This document shows positions 47,883-56,963 of a DNA stretch of 64,000 bases, piece by piece (position 1 is the stretch's first letter; every line of letters starts with the position of its first letter). This DNA is from Streptomyces asoensis (GTDB lineage Bacteria; Actinomycetota; Actinomycetes; Streptomycetales; Streptomycetaceae). A program made the position numbers and the translations under genes. The notes under the pieces are model-generated. The model was not told the origin of the DNA and did not search any database. It was given only the letters and a program-made list of their open reading frames with translations. The DNA is taken from assembly GCF_016860545.1 (NCBI RefSeq), contig NZ_BNEB01000005.1:1240001-1304000 (forward strand). Reading direction: 5' to 3'.

Positions 47883-49463
47883 CTAGAGCCGCAGCCGGGC
47901 GGGGCCCGGGGCGTGCCGGGCGGCCTCCGCCTCGACCGTGCGGACGGCCTCCTCCAGCTGGTCGTTGTGCAGGAGGGCCTGCGACAGGCGGTAGACGGCG
48001 TCGACGCGCTCGGCGCCGTCGAGGCCCGGCATGCCGAGGGCGGTGCGCAGGTGGTCGATGGTCCTGGCGGGCGCGGTGAGCAGGGTGGCGCAGCCCAGTT
48101 CGTAGAGGACGTGCGCGTGGACGTCGGGGGCGGGCGGTTCGCGCAGGGCGCGTTCCAGGCAGCGGCGGGCCGCGTCGGGGGCGCCGACGGCGAGGTGTTC
48201 GCGGGCGGCTTCGCGCAGCTGCTCGACGAGTTCCTCGTCGCCCTCCGCGTGGACCTGGAGCAGGTGCCGGGAGGCGGCCGCGAGACCCTTGCCCGCGTCG
48301 GTGACGACCTGGGCGGCGATGCCGTGCATCGCGGTGCGCAGTCCGCCGGGGATGGAGTCGTAGACGGCGGAGGCGATCAGCGGATGGACGAACTCCAGGT
48401 CGCCGTCGCCCACCGGGACGGCGCCGGGCAAAGGCTCGGTGAGGATACGGGCGTTGCGCAGCAGCTCGGCGCAGCGCACCGCCTCGTCCTGGCCGAGTCC
48501 GGCGAGCCGGGCCGCCTGGGTGACCGAGATGTCGGCGCCGAGGATCGCCGCGGCCATGGCGAACTTGGTGGCGTCGACGCCCAGTTGTTCCAGACGGTCG
48601 ACGAGGCCGCCGCCGCGGGCCGCGCGGTTCAGGGCGCGCAGTTCGCCGGCCGAGGACTCGCTGGCCTCCAGTTCGCTGTCGCGGACCTTGGCGAGGAGTT
48701 CGACGGTCTCGTAGGGGTTGCCGTCGGTGACGGCCCACACCTCGCGGCAGAACGCCGCGTCGGCGTGCGTGCCGAGCGTGGCCCGGGTGAGGCCGGCCAC
48801 GGCGGCCGGGGTCAGGGCGCTGAGGCTGGTGACGGCGCGGCCCGCGGCCTGGCCGACGGCGTCGAGGTGCCGGGCGGCGTCGCCCGTGATCTCGCCGGGG
48901 CGGCGGGCCACGACGACGAGGACGCAGAGTTCGCCGAGGCGCTCGACGAAGGCCTCGAGCCAGCGCAGGGTCTCCTGGTCGGCCCAGTGCGCGTCGTCGA
49001 TCAGCAGCACCAGCGGGTAGTCCCGCCGGGCCAGCCGTGTCACGGCGGCGACCAGGCCGTCGCAGACGCCCTGCGGGTCTGCGTGGCCCTCGCCGGGTTC
49101 GGCGATGCCGAGGGCGGGGCCCGCGATCTCGTACCAGTCGCCGAGGTATTCGCGGGCCTCCTCCGGGTGCAGGGACAGCAGCGCGGGCTGGAGCAGTTGG
49201 CGCACCACGTTGAAGGGGACGGACCTCAGTGTCTCGCCGCCGCGGGCCGACCACACCGTGCAGCCGCGGCTCTCGGCGATGCGACGTGTCTCGGCCAACA
49301 GCGCGGTCTTGCCGAAGCCCGCCTCGCCCCGGAGCACCAGCAGGTGGCCCGAGGAGGACCGGTCGGCGCAGAGCGTCTCCACCGCCTGCGCGATGGCGGC
49401 GACCTCCTGCTCGCGCTCCCACAGGGAAGCCGAGGCGGCCGTCGCCGGCCTGCCCTCCGTCAT
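47883..49463 (-). pseudogene. N-terminal AAA-ATPase half of a LuxR/MalT-type regulator, ended by in-frame TAG
   Basis: A 526-codon frame with Walker A GEAGFGKTALL (about residue 45), Walker B LVLLIDDAHWAD and the following STAND-ATPase helical regions (GNPYETVELLAK, EFVHPLIASAVYDSI). Large LAL regulators of Streptomyces continue for 400 more residues of repeats plus a DNA-binding domain; here a TAG at 47883-47885 interrupts in mid-repeat and the same frame goes on immediately after. A point mutation, a sequence error or a recent split would all explain this. If only this part is made, it is an ATPase without DNA-binding domain. Confidence 0.72.
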
Positions 49464-49750
49464 CCCGCTACCTCCCCAAGTCGCCCGAACGACGTACCGA
49501 CGTCGAGCGTAGCCCTCCGGGGGCCCGCGCGCAGGGCGGTCCGGGCAGGTCCCGCCTCGACGGGTGACACGGGACGGTCCGGGAGGCCCCGGCGGGCCTG
49601 CGCAGGTGCTCCCCCGACGTCAACGGCGAGCGACGGGACCCGAATTGACGTCGACTTCACGCCAGTCCCGGGGACCGGCGCCCGCAACGGATTCCGGCGA
49701 AGTGCCCTCCCTCTCATCCGGCTTTCACCGACGCCTCATACGGTGGTGTC
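49464..49750. other. Intergenic region between the AAA gene and the DUF2510 gene
   Basis: No convincing ORF, RNA or hairpin seen in these 287 bases. They must hold the promoters of both divergent genes; ATTGACGTCGACTTCACG around 49643-49660 contains a possible -35 element. Confidence 0.5.
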
Positions 49751-50790
49751 ATGACGCAGGTGACTCCTCCCGGCTGGTATCCCGATCCGGGGCAGACAAG
49801 TGACGGTCCCGCCACCGAACGCTGGTGGGACGGCAAGGCATGGACGGACCAGACCCGTGCCGCGGGTCCGGCCGCCGCATGGGGTCCGCCGGCGCAGACG
49901 CCGGCGGACGGCCCCCACGGGGCGTACGGGCCGTATCCGCAGCATCCGGGGTATCCGCAGTACCCCGCGGCGCCGGCGGGCACGGGCGGGCGGCGCGGGC
50001 TGCGGACGGGCATAGCCGTCGCGGCGGCCGTCGCGGTCCTCGTCAGCATCGGGGTCGGCGTGTACGCGCTGGCCGGTGACGACGGCTCCGGGAGCGGCGG
50101 CACGGCCCAGGGCCGGGCGGGCAGGGCGGTCCCGGTGGCACGGGCGGCCAGGGCGGCCCCTTCGGCGACTCCGGCGGGTCCGATGGGCAGGGCGGTTCCG
50201 GCGGCTCCGGCGGTTCGGACGGGGCCTCTCCCGGGCCCGGGGAGTCCGAGGCGCCGAAGATCAAGAGCGGTTCGGTGACCGACGCGCTGAACGGGATCAG
50301 CATCCCGATCCCGGCCGGGTGGACCGGCCAGGAGCTGAGCGTCGGCGCGCAGATCACCTCCGACGCCTCCTACAAGTGCCCGGGCGACACCTCCAAGACC
50401 TGCACGAAGGGGGGCGTGTACTCGGCGCCCGTGGAGGTGCTGAAGACCAAGGGCGCCACCGCCGAGGAGGTGGCCAAGGCCGACATCTCCGCCAACGCCG
50501 AGGAGTCCTACGGCGGCACCACCTACGGCGCGATCACCTCGCACCAGGTGCTCGCCTCCAAGGCGGTGACGGTGGCCGGGCAGAAGGGCTACCTGGTGCG
50601 CTGGAAGGCGGTCACCAGCAAGGGCGCGGACGGCTATGTCGAATCGCTCGCCTTCCCGGCGCCGGCGGACGGCAAGCGGCTGGTGGTGCTGCGGTTCGGG
50701 CTCGACGCCGACCAGAGCCTGTCGGTCATCGACACCGTCACCAAGGGCATCAAGGTGTCGACGGGCGGCGGCAGCGGACAGGACGTCTGA
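49751..50790 (+). pseudogene. DUF2510 membrane protein gene with a one-base frameshift
   Basis: The first frame (49751-50278) begins with a DUF2510 motif (PPGWYPDPGQTSDGPATERWWDGKAWTDQT), a Pro/Tyr/Gly linker and one membrane helix (TGIAVAAAVAVLVSIGVGVYALAG), then turns into Arg/Ala-rich nonsense near 50110. In the next frame the same stretch reads as a Gly/Ser linker (GGPGGTGGQGGPFGDSGG) that continues in frame into a folded domain (ALNGISIPIPAGWTGQEL ... DQSLSVIDTVTKGI) ending at 50790. The total, 1040 bases, is one base short of a whole number of codons, so a single lost base in the GC run near 50105-50115 explains everything. Intact it would be a 346-residue membrane-anchored exported-domain protein of unknown function. 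Confidence 0.78.
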
Positions 50791-50797
50791 CGCGTTC

Positions 50798-50842
50798 GGC
50801 CGGGTGGGGCGCCCCTCCGCTCAAGGGGTGCCCCACCCGGCC
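50798..50842 (+). terminator. Strong hairpin terminator after the DUF2510 gene
   Basis: Nineteen-base arms (50798-50816 and 50824-50842), complementary except for one G-T pair, with a 7-base loop, 8 bases after the stop codon. Confidence 0.8.
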
Positions 50843-50937
50843 GGGTGGCGCGCGCCGCCCCCGTCCCCACGGTGCGGCGCGTGACAGGTCACCGTCCAGT
50901 CATCCCGTGGACGGCGGCCTGGGTCAGGTGCGGTTCT

Positions 50938-51552
50938 CTAGGTGAGGCCGAGCGCCGGCAGCACGGCGGCCTCCACGAAGCGGACCAGGTACTCCTGGTC
51001 GGCGTACTCCCCGTCGACGACGGGACGCGCGCGGATCACGCCGAACATCTGCGCCGGGACGTACTCCAGCGCCGGGTGGTCGGCGGCGATCTCACCGCGC
51101 TCCACCCCGCGCCGCAGGATGTCCCGCAGCGCCTCGATCTCGGGGTGGACGATCGCCTCGCGCAGCGCGAGCGCGAGGTCCTCGTGGCCGTTGACGGCGT
51201 GGCCGAGGGCCTGGAGCAGCTTGGTGTCGTTGGTGGACCAGCGACCCGTGGCGCGGGCGGCCTCGCGCAGGTCCCCGGCGAGCGAGCCGGTGTCGATGCC
51301 GGTGAGCCTGGCCTGGCGGCGCGAGCGCAGGGCGGCCACCACGAACTGGGGCTTGGTCTTCCACTGCCGGTAGAGCGTGGACTTGCTGCACCGGGTGCTG
51401 GCGGCGATGCCCTCCATGGTGACGGCTTCGTACCCGCATTCGCGGACCTGGTCGAGAACGGCGTCGAAGAACTCCTGTTCCCGCTCGGGCGTGAGCTTGG
51501 AACGGTTCGTGGCGGCGACCGACTCGGGTCCGTCCGCTGCCTGCGACGTCAT
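50938..51552 (-). CDS. TetR/AcrR family transcriptional regulator
   Basis: A 204-residue TetR-type repressor. The DNA-binding part is REQEFFDAVLDQVRECGYEAVTMEGIAASTRCSKSTLYRQWKTKPQFVVAAL; the ligand domain belongs to the C-terminal group with GSLAGDLREAA and RGEIAADHPALEYVPAQMFGVIRARP. The ATG at 51552 follows a GGAGGAGGG site. A huge inverted repeat with two GTACCGGTAC cores and repeated TCGATAC arms lies 100 bases upstream, between this gene and the divergent PAP2/DMT pair, which it most likely controls together with itself. Confidence 0.9.
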   Translation of the reverse strand: MTSQAADGPESVAATNRSKLTPEREQEFFDAVLDQVRECGYEAVTMEGIAASTRCSKSTLYRQWKTKPQFVVAALRSRRQARLTGIDTGSLAGDLREAARATGRWSTNDTKLLQALGHAVNGHEDLALALREAIVHPEIEALRDILRRGVERGEIAADHPALEYVPAQMFGVIRARPVVDGEYADQEYLVRFVEAAVLPALGLT

Positions 51553-51655
51553 GGCCGCCCTCCTCCTTCTCCACCGTTTCTCCGGTGCGCTCCACCGATT
51601 CTCCGGTGTCTCTCGAGGCCCCGGCAGGAGCCTAGGTCCAGTGTGGCGCACATCA

Positions 51656-51725
51656 ATCGATACGTCAGTGTACCGGTACGCGGGCGTACCGGTACACTGA
51701 CGTATCGATACGACACCGTATCGAT
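51656..51725. promoter_or_regulatory. Large inverted repeat (25-bp arms) with nested TetR-type operators
   Basis: Bases 51656-51680 are the exact reverse complement of 51685-51709, with CGGG between. Each arm contains GTACCGGTAC (51670-51679 and 51686-51695, 16 bases apart) and GATAC/GTATC ends. A second inverted repeat, ATCGATAC-gacacc-GTATCGAT (51704-51725), shares its left half with the first. The array is 70 bases long and sits between tetR (51552) and the PAP2 gene (51794). Confidence 0.85.
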
Positions 51726-51793
51726 GGTGCATGCACGAGTAATGAGCACGGCAGCACCACCTCACGCACCACCGTCAGTGAAGGGGCCGGGGG

Positions 51794-52591
51794 ATGAATG
51801 CCCGCACCGAGCCTGCACAAGGGGAGCCGGTCACGCCGGCGCGGCCGCCCGTAGTCCGCGAGCTCCTGCTCGTCGCGGGACTGTTCGTCGTCTACAAACT
51901 GGGCCGGCAGCTGGCCGCCGGGCACACCGGCGAGGCCTTCCGCAACGCGCACGACGTGTGGCACCTCGAACGCCTGCTGCGGCTGCCGGAGGAGGGCTCC
52001 GTGCAGTCCCTGCTGCTCCACGGCGACACCCTCGTCCGGATCGCGAACACCTACTACGCGACCGTGCACTTCCCGGCGACCCTGGCCTTCCTGATCTGGC
52101 TCTACCTGCGCCGCCCGGCCCACTACGTGTGGGCCCGCCGGGTGCTGGCCGCGGTCACCGCCGCCGCCCTCGTGCTGCACCTCGCCCTCCCCCTCGCCCC
52201 GCCGCGGATGCTGGCGGCGACCGGGCTGACCGACACCGCGCGCGTGTTCGGGCCCTCGGTGTACGGCCCGCCCCGCACCGACCATCTGTCGAACCAGTTC
52301 GCCGCGATGCCCTCCCTGCACTTCGGCTGGGCACTGATGGTCGCGATCGGCCTGATCGTCGCCACCCGGTCGCGGTGGCGTGGACTGTGGCTGCTGCATC
52401 CGGCGCTCACCCTGCTCGTCATCGTGGGCACCGCCAACCACTACTGGCTCGACGCGATCGCCGCGGCCGTGCTGCTCGGCCTCGCCCTCGCCCTGATCCG
52501 CCCGCCCCGGCCCGCCGTCACCTCGGCGGTACCGGGCGCGCGCACCGTCGTCCCGGCCGAGGAGCCGGTCCTCGTGGGAGCGGCCCGATGA
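51794..52591 (+). CDS. PAP2-superfamily membrane phosphatase / inositolphosphotransferase-like protein
   Basis: Integral membrane protein of 265 residues with about six hydrophobic segments (VVRELLLVAGLFVVYKL, VHFPATLAFLIWLYL, VLAAVTAAALVLHLALPLAP, WALMVAIGLIVAT, ALTLLVIVGTA, AIAAAVLLGLALALI). The acid-phosphatase residues are in AMPSLHFGWAL and TANHYWLDA, where the two His are the acid/base and nucleophile; this AUR1/IPT1-like form lacks the first KxxxxxxRP motif in obvious form. Expected to act on a lipid phosphate or transfer a phosphoinositol head group. Its stop overlaps the start of the DMT gene. Confidence 0.83.
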   Translation: MNARTEPAQGEPVTPARPPVVRELLLVAGLFVVYKLGRQLAAGHTGEAFRNAHDVWHLERLLRLPEEGSVQSLLLHGDTLVRIANTYYATVHFPATLAFLIWLYLRRPAHYVWARRVLAAVTAAALVLHLALPLAPPRMLAATGLTDTARVFGPSVYGPPRTDHLSNQFAAMPSLHFGWALMVAIGLIVATRSRWRGLWLLHPALTLLVIVGTANHYWLDAIAAAVLLGLALALIRPPRPAVTSAVPGARTVVPAEEPVLVGAAR

Positions 52592-53535
52592 ACGCCACCC
52601 TGACCGCCGTCGTCGTGTCCCTCTTCTCCGCCGCCGCCTACGCGGCCGCCGCCGTCGCCCAGGAGCGGCTGGCCGCCCGGCACCCCGGCACGGGGCTGCT
52701 GCGGCTGCTCGGCAACGGCGCCTGGTGGTGCTCGGTCGGCCTCAACGCGGCGGCCGCGGTGCTGCACGTGGTCGCCCTGCGGTACGGGCCGCTCACCGTG
52801 GTGCAGCCGCTCGGCGCGCTCACCCTGGTCGCGGCCGTACCGATGGGCGCGCGCGTCGCGGGGCGCCGGGTGCGCGCCGCCGAGTGGCGGGGCACCGCCC
52901 TCACCCTGGCCGGGCTCGCCGCGATCCTGGTCACGGCCTCGGGCCCGGCCCCCGAGGACGTCCTGAGCATGCCGGAGGCGGTGGCCGTGGCCGGCGCCAC
53001 GGCGGCGCTCATCGGACTGCTCGCCCGCCGCGGCGCGAGGCCGGGCCTGCGGCACGCGACCGCCTCCGGGTTCGCGTCCGGCGTCGCCTCGGCCCTCACC
53101 CAGACCGTCACGGTGGCCGCGACGGACCGCTCGGGCCCGCTGCTGAGCGTGCAGGTGATCGGGGTGGCGCTGCTGGTCGCGGCCTTCGCGACGGCCGGGC
53201 TGCTGCTCTCGCAGACCGCCTACCGCGACGGGCTCGGCGCGCCGCTGGCGATGGTCACCCTGGCGAACCCGGTGGCCGCCGCGGTGATCGGCCTCGCGCT
53301 CCTCGGCGAACGCCTCCAGGGCGGGGCGGCGGGTGTGCTGCTCGCCCTCGCGGGGGCGGGGATAGCGGGCCGGGGTGTGGTGCTGCTCTCCCGGGCCGCG
53401 CCGGAACCGGCCGCCGTCGAGGACGAGGACCACCCCGTGGCCGCGGTGCTGGCCCTCAGGCCGGAGACCGCGTCACCCGAACCGGCACTCCTGCCCCGCC
53501 CGGCCCCCGGCCCGGAACATCTCACGCCGCTCTGA
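52588..53535 (+). CDS. DMT-superfamily transporter-like membrane protein
   Basis: A 315-residue protein with about ten hydrophobic segments in two halves (LTAVVVSLFSAAAYAAAAVAQ, VGLNAAAAVLHVVAL, PLGALTLVAAVPMGARV ... VQVIGVALLVAAFATAGLLL, PVAAAVIGLALLGE, GVLLALAGAGIAGRGVVLL) and the late GER motif seen in EamA-like carriers; the C-terminal 50 residues are a Pro/Glu-rich tail. It starts on ATGA overlap with the PAP2 gene, so the two act together, perhaps to move a lipid precursor. A drug-efflux role is an alternative suggested by the TetR gene next door. Confidence 0.83.
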   Translation: MNATLTAVVVSLFSAAAYAAAAVAQERLAARHPGTGLLRLLGNGAWWCSVGLNAAAAVLHVVALRYGPLTVVQPLGALTLVAAVPMGARVAGRRVRAAEWRGTALTLAGLAAILVTASGPAPEDVLSMPEAVAVAGATAALIGLLARRGARPGLRHATASGFASGVASALTQTVTVAATDRSGPLLSVQVIGVALLVAAFATAGLLLSQTAYRDGLGAPLAMVTLANPVAAAVIGLALLGERLQGGAAGVLLALAGAGIAGRGVVLLSRAAPEPAAVEDEDHPVAAVLALRPETASPEPALLPRPAPGPEHLTPL

Positions 53536-53582
53536 CCCGAGAGGTCCGGGACCCGACGCGCTCCCGCGCTTCCGCAGGAAAA

Positions 53583-53613
53583 GACGTGACCCCGCCGACG
53601 GCGGGGTCACGTC
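53583..53613. terminator. Bidirectional terminator with T-tract on the minus strand
   Basis: Perfect 14-bp stem, 3-base loop. On the minus strand it is followed by TTTT, giving a classical intrinsic terminator for the LURP-one-like gene; it also closes the PAP2-DMT operon. Confidence 0.85.
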
Positions 53614-53679
53614 CGGGCGGACGGCACGGCCGCGTGGGCGGCGGGCGCGTCGGCCGGGTCTCGCGGGTGGGAGTGGGCG

Positions 53680-54498
53680 TCAGCCCAGGCCGCGGGCGTC
53701 CTGCTTCAGTGCGGTGTCCACCGTCAGCGCCGTGGCGACCACCAGGCTCAGCAGCGGCTCGGGCAACTGGTAGTGGATCTGGAGGACGTAGTTGTCCGCG
53801 GTGGTGAACATCGTCTTGGCGAGGCCCTCCCACGTCTTGGTGATGCGGGCGACCTCGTTGCCGTCGTGGTCGACGATCGCGAAGTTCCACGCCCGCCAGT
53901 TCTCGGCCTTGATCGCGCCGATCTGCCGGCCGTCCGCGTTGATCGCGAAGTTGATCTTCCCGAAGACGTTCTGCTGGACGATCTCACCGACCGTGGCGCC
54001 GTCCGGCCGGGTCACGACCACCCGCGACTTGAAGATCTTCGCCGGGCGGGTCAGCAGGAGCACGGGCTGTCCGTGGACGTCCCGGATCTCCAGCCGGTGC
54101 GTCAGGTACTGGTCGATGCTGGCGACGAAGCGAATGACCTTGCGCAGCGCGCTCTGGCCGACCTGGACGACCGAGCCGAGCTGGTTGCCCTGCTGGTCCA
54201 TGACCTTGTACTCGTTGGTCAGCTCGATCAGCTTGGCCTTCTGGTTCACCACCAGCACCGGCTCGCTGAACAGCGTGCCGCCGCCGGGGCCGCTCGCCGC
54301 GACCCCGGCCTGCTGCTGCACCTGACGCCGGACCCGGTCGTCCGGGCCCGCCTGCGGGGGCACCGTCGGCGCGGCCTGGCCGGCGCCCTCCGCGTGGGTG
54401 TGCTCGGTCCACCGGGTGCCGTCCCAGTACCGCAGGGTCCGGTCGGCCCCGTGCGGGTCCGGGTACCAACCTGAAGGTGTGTTCGATTGCGTGGTCAC
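53680..54498 (-). CDS. DUF2510 + LURP-one/phospholipid-scramblase-like protein
   Basis: A 272-residue protein. Residues 8-38 are a DUF2510 motif (SGWYPDPHGADRTLRYWDGTRWTEHT). After a Gln/Pro linker follows a tubby-like beta-barrel of the LURP-one/scramblase-related type: LVVNQKAKLIELTNEYKVMDQQGN, VVQVGQSALRKVIRFVASID, LEIRDVHGQPVLLLTRPAKIFKSRVVV, FAIVDHDGNEVARITKTW, and a last hydrophobic helix LLSLVVATALTV that may rest in the membrane. Function in bacteria is not known; membrane-lipid binding is inferred from the fold. Ends at a T-tract terminator. Confidence 0.8.
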   Translation of the reverse strand: MTTQSNTPSGWYPDPHGADRTLRYWDGTRWTEHTHAEGAGQAAPTVPPQAGPDDRVRRQVQQQAGVAASGPGGGTLFSEPVLVVNQKAKLIELTNEYKVMDQQGNQLGSVVQVGQSALRKVIRFVASIDQYLTHRLEIRDVHGQPVLLLTRPAKIFKSRVVVTRPDGATVGEIVQQNVFGKINFAINADGRQIGAIKAENWRAWNFAIVDHDGNEVARITKTWEGLAKTMFTTADNYVLQIHYQLPEPLLSLVVATALTVDTALKQDARGLG

Positions 54499-54589
54499 CG
54501 GGGCACACTACCCCGAGCCCGCCCGGACCTGACCAGCCCCCACGATGCGGTGTGCACCGCCCATTTGCCGCGCCTTCGGCCCGCGCGGG

Positions 54590-56644
54590 TCACTCCGTGG
54601 CGATCGCCGGGTCGCTGACGCCGGGCCTGCCGTTCTCGACGTGTCCCGCGAGCCGCCTGAGGAACGCCGGGTCCGAGCCGGACGTGACGGTGAGGTCGTA
54701 CCACCGGTGGCTCGCCCGCAGGTCCAGGGTGCGCCGGACGACGGCGCCGGGCCGCAGCCTGACGGTCGTGGGCCTGCCGCCGTAGCCGTCGGACACCCGG
54801 AGCTCGACCGTGCCGTGACCCCGGTGGGTGAAGGTCAGTTCGAGGTCGTCCCCGGCGTGCCGGGCGGTCACCTCGGCCCCGGCCGCCCTGCCCGCTCCCT
54901 TGAAGCCGCGCAGGAAGCCGTTCGGGCCGTGGACGGTCAGGTCGTAGGAGCCGCCGGAACGGGCCGGGTCCCAGGTGTCGGAGACGGTGCGGCCGGCCTG
55001 CGTGGTGTAACTCCACGGCCCGTCGGCGCGGTTGCCGGAGGTGACCAGGAAGGCGGCGCCCGCCCGGGGCCCGGAGGCGAAGGTCAGGCTCAGGGTGCCG
55101 GCGGTCGGGTCCACCGCGGCGTCCACGGACGGCGCGTAACGGAGCGGACGGGTGGGCCGCGTGCCGCGCTCCTGCTTGGGCAGGACGGGGTGGGCCGGCG
55201 GGACGGGCACGTAGTCCGGGTGACGTACCCGGTCCGGGGGCTCGTAGCCGTCGGTGGCGGGCAGGGAGACGGGCCGGGTGTCCCGGCGGGAGAAGTCGAA
55301 CGCGGAGGTCAGATCGCCGCACACCGCCCGCCGCCACGGCGAGATGTTCGGCTCGTGGACGCCGAAGCGGCGCTCCATGAAGCGGATGACCGAGGTGTGG
55401 TCGAGGGTCTCGGAGCAGACGTAACCGCCCTTGCTCCAGGGCGAGACGACGAGCATCGGGACGCGCTGGCCGAGTCCGTAGGGCCCCGCGGTGTGGCCGC
55501 TGTCGCCCGGGAAGACGTCGCGGGTGACGTCGACCGTGGAGCGGCCCTGGGCCGCCGAGGCGGGCGGGAACGGCGGCAGCAGGTGGTCGAAGAAGCCGTC
55601 GTTCTCGTCGTAGGTGACGAACAGCGCCGTCTTCGCCCACACCTTCGGGTCGGCGGTGAGCGCGTCGAGCACCTGGGCGATGTACCAGGCGCCGTAGTTC
55701 GCGGGCCAGTTGGGGTGCTCGGTGAAGGCCTCGGGGGCGACGACCCAGGAGATCTGCGGCAGCCGGCCGCCCTTGACGTCCGCCTTCAGCCGGTCGAAGT
55801 AGCCCTCGCCGGTCCGCGCGTCGGTGCCGGTGCGCGCCTTGTCGTACAGCGGGTCGCCCGGCACGGCGTTCTGGTACTGCTTGAAGTAGAGCAGCGAGTT
55901 GTCGCCGTAGTTGCCGCGGTAGGCGTCCTGGATCCAGCCCCAGCTTCCGGCCGCGTCCAGGCCGTCGCCGACGTCCTGGTAGATCTTCCAGGAGACCCCG
56001 GCCTTCTCCAGGCGTTCGGGGTACGTCGTCCAGCTGTAGCCGGCCTCGTCGTTGCCGAGGACCGGGCCGCCGCCCGTGCCGTCGTTGCCGGTGTGACCGC
56101 TCCACAGGTAGTAGCGGTTGGGGTCGGTGGAGCCGATGAAGGAGCAGTGGTAGGCGTCGCAGACGGTGAAGCTGTCGGCGAGCGCGTAGTGGAAGGGGAT
56201 GTCCTCCCGGGTCAGGTACGCCATCGTCGTGGCGCTCTTGGCGGGCACCCACTTGTCGTACCGGCCGCCGGCGAAGGCGGCGTGGCCGTCGTTCCAGCCG
56301 TGCGGGAGGTCCTGGATGAAGGCGAGTCCCAGGTCGTCCGCGTCGGGGTGGAAGGGCAGGACGTCCTTGCCGGTGGCGTCCGGCTGGTGCCAGACCGACT
56401 TGCCGTTCGCGAGGGTGACCGGGCGCGGGTCGCCGAAGCCCCTGACCCCCCTCAACTTGCCGAAGTAGTGGTCGAAGGAGCGGTTCTCCTGCATGAGGAC
56501 GACGATGTGCTCGACATCCTCGATCGACCCGGTGCGGTGGTTCGCGGGCAGCGCCGCGGCGCGTTCGATGCTGTTGGAGAGCGCGGTGAACGCCGTCGTG
56601 GCGCCCGCGAGTTGGAGGAAACGGCGCCGGTTGACTTCGGGCAT
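54590..56644 (-). CDS. Secreted phospholipase C, phosphocholine-type
   Basis: A 684-residue exported phosphoesterase. The Tat signal NRRRFLQLAGATTAF follows directly on the ATG at 56644. The catalytic domain has the family motif VEHIVVLMQENRSFDHYFG, the internal CDAYHCSFIGSTDPNRYYLWSG, FVTYDENDGFFDHLLPP and PMLVVSPWSKGGYV. From about residue 480 two beta-sandwich DUF756 repeats follow (GTLSLTFASG ... GPWSYTTQAGRTVSDTWDP and DLELTFTHRGHG ... RWYDLTVTSG). Such enzymes hydrolyse phosphatidylcholine or sphingomyelin and release phosphate in soil. Not followed by a clear terminator. Confidence 0.93.
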   Translation of the reverse strand: MPEVNRRRFLQLAGATTAFTALSNSIERAAALPANHRTGSIEDVEHIVVLMQENRSFDHYFGKLRGVRGFGDPRPVTLANGKSVWHQPDATGKDVLPFHPDADDLGLAFIQDLPHGWNDGHAAFAGGRYDKWVPAKSATTMAYLTREDIPFHYALADSFTVCDAYHCSFIGSTDPNRYYLWSGHTGNDGTGGGPVLGNDEAGYSWTTYPERLEKAGVSWKIYQDVGDGLDAAGSWGWIQDAYRGNYGDNSLLYFKQYQNAVPGDPLYDKARTGTDARTGEGYFDRLKADVKGGRLPQISWVVAPEAFTEHPNWPANYGAWYIAQVLDALTADPKVWAKTALFVTYDENDGFFDHLLPPFPPASAAQGRSTVDVTRDVFPGDSGHTAGPYGLGQRVPMLVVSPWSKGGYVCSETLDHTSVIRFMERRFGVHEPNISPWRRAVCGDLTSAFDFSRRDTRPVSLPATDGYEPPDRVRHPDYVPVPPAHPVLPKQERGTRPTRPLRYAPSVDAAVDPTAGTLSLTFASGPRAGAAFLVTSGNRADGPWSYTTQAGRTVSDTWDPARSGGSYDLTVHGPNGFLRGFKGAGRAAGAEVTARHAGDDLELTFTHRGHGTVELRVSDGYGGRPTTVRLRPGAVVRRTLDLRASHRWYDLTVTSGSDPAFLRRLAGHVENGRPGVSDPAIATE

Positions 56645-56963
56645 GGGTGAGGCACCTCTCGTACGGAAGGGCTGCGCCTGCCGGTTCATGGCGCAATGCG
56701 CGCGCAAGGAGTGTTCCAAGGGCACCGAACGTCAGGGAAGGGCCGGGTGACGGGGGTGTGAAAGTCGCCGGTACGCGCAGTGCGCGACCGGCCGGGGGCC
56801 CCGCCGGGGGCGCCCTGCCCTACCGGTGGGTACGCACTCGTCGCGATCGGACCGTCCGGGAGGTCAACGGGTACGGCCGTCCGGGTGCGCGAGGCGGTGG
56901 TCGTGGGGCAGAATCGTCCGCGCACGCCCTCGGGGGGCGGGCTCAGGCACGGTCGAGGAGACG

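Noticed and set aside
49751..50278. First DUF2510 frame as an intact 175-residue protein
   Set aside because: After the membrane helix it is Arg/Ala-rich low complexity and the natural Gly-rich linker is in the next frame, so a frameshift is the better reading.
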